64,000 nucleotides of DNA from Nephrocerus scutellatus (taxonomy: Eukaryota > Arthropoda > Insecta > Diptera > Pipunculidae), in contig OX352761.1 in NCBI GenBank assembly GCA_947095585.1, positions 130,168,277-130,232,276 on the forward strand, in the 5' to 3' direction. Both the position numbers and the translations under genes were made by a program. Of the stretch, positions 50,601 through 56,600 are shown one piece after another. The notes beneath the pieces are model-generated. The model was not told where the DNA came from and searched no databases. It saw only the letters and a list, made by a program, of their open reading frames with translations. Every line of letters begins with the position of its first letter. Position 1 is the stretch's first letter.

Positions 50601-53600
50601 TTAAATATCCCTTTAAAGCGAATTGCGCGGCACCTTCATACCCTCCTGTCCATTTGTCTGACAACACACGTGCAGATAATTAATTGAAATTGAGATATAA
50701 ATTCATATTTAATGGGAAATTTGCATATAAAATGAGTTCTACGTTAAACATTAATCATATCAACTTCAGATTTGAGCCTTAAGAATGTTGGCGCCACGAT
50801 AATTTAATAAAGCTGGGAAAAACTTAATGAAACTTGAATAGCAATTATCCGAGGACAGGTCGCAGTATTTCTGTCATTAACAAAATTCCTGTCGCATTCC
50901 TGCACATCCGTCAGCTAGCTTCAATACCATTGCACAACTCAAGTTAATTATGATACCTACTTTCAATGTTATTTCGCTGTAAGTTTTGGTACTAAAATTT
51001 AAGTTAAAAAATATAAAATTTTGGTTTTAATTCACGTCAGTTAATGATCAACTCTGGATGTACATAAAATTAGATGATAGAAATTTTCGTAGAACAAATA
51101 ACTACCATTGACTTCAGTAAGATATTGGTACAAAAATGCTTGCTAATGATACGAGTTCCATCCATTGCAAATATGTTTATTACACTGATAAATGATGGAT
51201 AAAAACGTAAGTATAGTTGTAGGCGCATTACAAATATTCTACATAGGTTAATTACAAAAATCATATACAAAGATTTGTACTAAAATGTTTTTTTTGTAAC
51301 TACTGTCTGGTTCTTTAGGTACACAGAGTCTTAGTAGTATTTAAGAACAGTTCCTTCGAGAATCTGTTAATTAGTTTAAAATACGAGTACACTAATTTTT
51401 CACCGCAGTAGTTACTTATTAGTTGGAATTTAAATAGTGAAATTCAAGAAAAGGTATAGTTACAGTCTACAGTAAAGTGTAAGCCAGTGATCACAAAATT
51501 GATAAACAACGAAATAAACTTGTATTTATTTCAATTTTTAAACTCTATATACGGAGGTTAGGTTAAGTTAAGTTAAGGTGGCTATAAGTGAAACAGACAC
51601 ACTACACGGATCAGAAAAAGTTCCCTTCATCTACTCTAACCAATTAGAGCTTCGTATGAAGCGTAGGAGACTACCAATGTCAATGTTGATAAGATAAGAT
51701 AAGTGTCGTTGTAGAAGAAAGCTCCCATATGAAGTTTACGTTTTTGGGAGAGGGCTAGACAAGTACAGAGAACACGGACGATGGTTTCCTCCCAATCCTC
51801 ATCCTTGCAGCTTCTACAGAAGTCATTCGAGAAGACTCCAAGTCATGATGCTTTGAAAATGGGTTTAAAAGCATGCAAAAGTGTATAGAGAAAATTTTGA
51901 AAAACAATAAAGCCATTTTCCATAAATAAAAATTTATTTTTGTTAAATAATTAAAATTCACTTAACTTAGCTAAACTTTGTAAATTAAATTAAACAAATA
52001 ATTTAAATTGAATATATTATCAAAATCTTGCTTATTGTGAAGTTTTATTTATTTGTAATAGATATTAAAGAAAGGAATCCAAAAGCAATCATTATGTATG
52101 TTATGTATTATTTTTATATAATTGTTGTTAAAAAATATATATATATAACTAGACAGACTGTTATATAATTAATATTATTTAATCATCACTTTTACATTAT
52201 ATTTTTTCCATACGTTTATAAAACTCAGAAAAGCATGAGAAAAATTCCAAGCGAATTCTAAACGTTCTCAATTCTAAGGTTTAAACTCTTCTAATCAAAT
52301 GCACATACCATACCATAATCGTAGGTCATGAATTAATTAAAGATTCACTTCTCAACTAGTATTATTTGTGCGCAAAAGATAATTTATTACTTGCCGTTCC
52401 CGGTAGGTTGGAATTTCCTTTCGTTCGCGCTACTTTTTAATTTTGTGTTTATTATTTTCCTTCCGGAGCCGCGCCGACGTATGCCAAGCTGATAATATGG
52501 ATTTCCTGCCTTGGTCAGCGCAATGTTAATTCTTGGCAGTTGGCTGTATTTATGAAGTACACACACACACATATATATATATAAACACACCCGTTTACAG
52601 GAAGAAGCTCTCGCTGAAGCAGAAAATATGATTTAAGAGTTCATATCCGTGTGCACAGACAGGGTCATTTCGTCGGGAAGCAAATTTAATTGAAACTCAA
52701 ATGTGTACAGTTAAGCTGGAAATTTATTTCATTGACCTGCAACAAGTCTTTACCATATTTTAAGAATTTTTTCTGTTTCGATATAATTTTTCGTTTCGTA
52801 CTTCAAATGGAAGTAGGATAACTGGATATTTAGGTGTTGTTCACCATTTTCAACGATTAAAAATATTTTTTAAAAAACAAAAAAATTAAAATATTGAAAT
52901 AAAAAAAAAAAATAATAATTAACTATTTCGTAAAATAATTATATGCTGCTGCTCTTTTCTTTATGTCCTGTATCCCCTTATGGGTCCTAGGGCCTCTACT
53001 ACGCCTACGCGCCATCGCGTGCGGTTCCTGGCAATGAGCTTCAGCTCTCTCCAACTCTTCCCCAATTGCCGTGCCTCCTCCTCAACTGTTCTGCGCCATG
53101 TATTTCTCGGACGACCCGTTCTTCTACCATCCTGAGATAACGGGTTCCATTGCATTGCGTAGTTTGCTATGGAACTGTCGCCTTTTCGGAGTGTATGACC
53201 AATCCACTGCCACTTCCGTCGTTGGATGGTTGTGCCTATTGGTTCCTGACCCGTTCTCTGGTAAAGATGTTCGTTAGAGATACGGTTAGGCCAGAAAACC
53301 CTTAAGATGTTCCGTAGGCACCTATTTACAAATGTTTGTAATATTTTTGTGATAGTAGCGGTCACCTTCCAAGTGCTGCACCCATACACCAGCACAGATT
53401 CAACATTTGAGCGGAACAGTCGCAGCTTGGTGTTTAAGCTGATCGCATTGCTTCGCCATATCATGGACATCATTCCAAACACCGATTTTGCTTTGCCGAT
53501 TCGGTTGGCAATGTCCTGTTCGGTTCCACCTTCGGTCGAGACAATACTCCCAAGATATTGGAAACTCTCTACTCTCTCTACCGGCTGTCCAGCAATGTTA

Positions 53601-56600
53601 ACATGAGTAACTGAGTTAGTGCCGAGGTTGATGATTTTGGTTTTGGCAGTATTAATCTTCAAACCCGCAACATTTGCCTCCCTCTCCACATTTGTTGTCA
53701 TTTGGTGCAGCTCCATAATTCTATGTGAGAGTAAACAAACGTCGTCAGCGTAATCCAGATGTTTGAGTTGAGATGTAAGAGTCCAACGAATTCCTCCGTT
53801 TCCAGTAGATAAAGCTGCGCGAAGTACATCGCTAATCACCAACAAAAAAAGTATCGGCGATAGAATGCAACCTTGTCGTACCCCACTTAGGATCTCGAAT
53901 TCCTCTGACAGCTTTCCTCTATGCAGCACATGACATTTAGAGCCATCATAGGTTGCTTTAATAATAGCTATTAGTTTATCGGGTATACCTCTCCTGCGCA
54001 AGGCGAGCCAGATAAACTGTCTGTTGACACTGTCAAACGCCTTCTCAAAATCGATGAACAGCAGGTGCAGTGGTGACCGGAATTCAACGCACTGTTCAAT
54101 AATGATCCGCAGGGTGTTTATGTGGTCTACACAGGAGGATCCAGTGCGGAAACCTGCTTGTTCGGCATTGAGTGTATCTTCCAGATGTTCCTTAATACGT
54201 TCAAGTACTACTTTGGCTATTACTTTTGCAACTGCAGGGAGAACGCAAATGCCTCTCCAGTTTTCGCACTCCATTAGACTACCTTTTTTAGGGAGCTTGA
54301 CAATCATTCCCTTCTTCCACTCTTCGGGGAAACTTTCTACCTCCCAAGCTCTCTCTACAAGAGGATATAAAAGCTCTGCTGATGTCGTTGGAGCTGCACG
54401 CAGAAGCTCTGCGGGTATACCATCTAGTCCCACCGACTTGTTGTTCTTTAGTGCGTTAATCGCGGTAGCGATCTCGTCTTTACTGGGAGTTGAGGTGCGA
54501 ATTCGGGAAAATGTTACTTCCGGCATTTCCGCTTGATTTAGGTGCATATCGTTAGCAAATACACGGTTAAGGACCGTAGATAAATGCTCCTTCCATCGCT
54601 TGAGCTGATCCTCATCCGCAACGAGTACGGTACCATCTAAGCCTTTCACCGGATGTTGGCTAGAGCGGTGACCACCTGTCAGCTCTTTGGTGATTCTGTA
54701 AACGGTTCTGCTATCGCACCGGCTCGCTGCTTCCTCTGCTTCTGAGGCCAGGTTGTTAATATAGTTACGCTTGTCACGTCTTACACTACGCTGCACTTCT
54801 CTCATTTTTCTTCGATACATGGACTCTAGCTCGCTCCTCGCTGCTGCTGGGATATCTACAATACGAGATTTAAGTAGCTTACGTTCTTCAATCCGCCTCC
54901 AGGTATCTTCGGTAAGCCACGTGCTGTGCCTTGCCTGGCTTCTACCAACAATACTTTCCGCTCCAGATGTGAAAACATTTTTCACAGCCTTCCAATGTTC
55001 CTGGATGGTTGTCGGCAGTGAGCTGCTGATTGCTTCCACTCCTTGCGATAAATGATCCCTTAATTGTTGGCGTACTGAGGGGATCTTTAGCCGGTCGATG
55101 TTATACCTAGACATTCGGATGATATTGCGGATTCTATGAACTGATGCAGTACGTAACTGGACAGTAGCTACCATAAGGTGATGATCACGTACCATACCCA
55201 TGTCGGCTCCTCGTCTGTTTCGGACGTCTAACAGACAGCTCCTAAAACGTCTGCTGATCGCCACATGGTCGATTTGGTTGGATGATGATTGCCTGTCAGT
55301 TGACACCCAACTGGCCTTGTGGCAAGTCTTATGCTCAAACATAGTGCCTCCTATAACAAGGTTGTTGGTGTTGCAGAAATCAACAAATCTTTCACCATTG
55401 TCATTTCGTTCGCCGAGGCCGTGCTTCCCAATCACATGCTTGAGTCCTTCATTGTCGTTGCCAACCTTGGCATTCAAATCCCCCATCACGATGACGATAT
55501 CTCCGTTCGGCGTTGCGTTGAATACAGCGTTTAGTTGATTGTAGAAGTTGTCCTTTTCATCCTCAGTCGAGGGATTCGTTGGGGCGTAGCACTGTATGAT
55601 CGTGACGCGCCGTACTCTAGTCCGAAATCTGGCCGATATGATCGTATCACTATGCGGGTGCCAGGAAATTAGGCCTCTACGTGCTGTTGGCGTTAGCATC
55701 AGACCCACTCCAGATTCACGGGTACTGCCGGAGGGTTTGCCAGAGTAGAGTAGCACAGTGTTACACGTTGGTGATTGGTACTCTCCCGCGTCGAACCATC
55801 TTACTTCACTCACTCCCAGTATGTCCAAATTATATCGAAGAAACTCACGTTCCAGTTGAAGAAATCTGGCATTATGAGGTCCTTCACTCCCAGAGTCAAG
55901 GAGCGTCCTCACATTCCAGAAACCAATCTTAGTCCGGGTACAATAGCCAAAAGTCGTCATTATTCGATCATTACTTATCCGAGGCGTTGTGTCAGTTTCA
56001 GTAGCGGGTATTTTTCGGTACCGCAGGGTACCTAGACTAGAAACGCTAGACCGTTCGCACTTGCAGTTTTAGCCTACATGTATAAGGATTTATACACATA
56101 GTTGCCCGGGGACCACCACGAGGAGGTAGAGCAAGCACTACATCGCGAACTTGATTGTTACGCTACTGGCCCAAACCAAGTTTTGATAATTTTATACCAC
56201 CAGAGAATACTTTTTCCTCAAAGGAAAAGCTACAGAATAAAATTTCCCTTTTCAATTAGTCTGAAATCTTATTATACGGGAAAGTTTTTGTGAGCACAAA
56301 AATCTGTAAACTTTAACTATCGTACGAGTTTTTCCTTCCTGTACATTGCAAAGGCGCATTGTGTTACAATTAGATGGAAATCTGGTGTGAAGACTTCCCA
56401 ACTTCGTGTACTAGCAAGTCGTAACACAGCCAACTTTGTTTTCCTTCCGCCCTTTGAGTTTTGTTTTTTGATTGCTTCCACCGGACAAAACCAGATAAAA
56501 ATTGATTTGAAGTGCAAACAAAGCCGTAAACTTTTCTTTTCCAGCCAATAAATTCTGAAAAGCTCGCTTAAATGTGTGAAATTCAAACAACCTGAATGTA

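Noticed and set aside
51558..51580. TTAGGTTAAGTTAAGTTAAG looked like an insect telomere-type repeat
   Set aside because: It is the 3' tail of a minus-strand non-LTR copy; the same tail follows the same C-terminus at 62722 and 45060.
54024..54536. Plus-strand 170-codon frame and other plus frames at 53071-55932
   Set aside because: These are shadows of the minus-strand 999-codon RTE-like frame.
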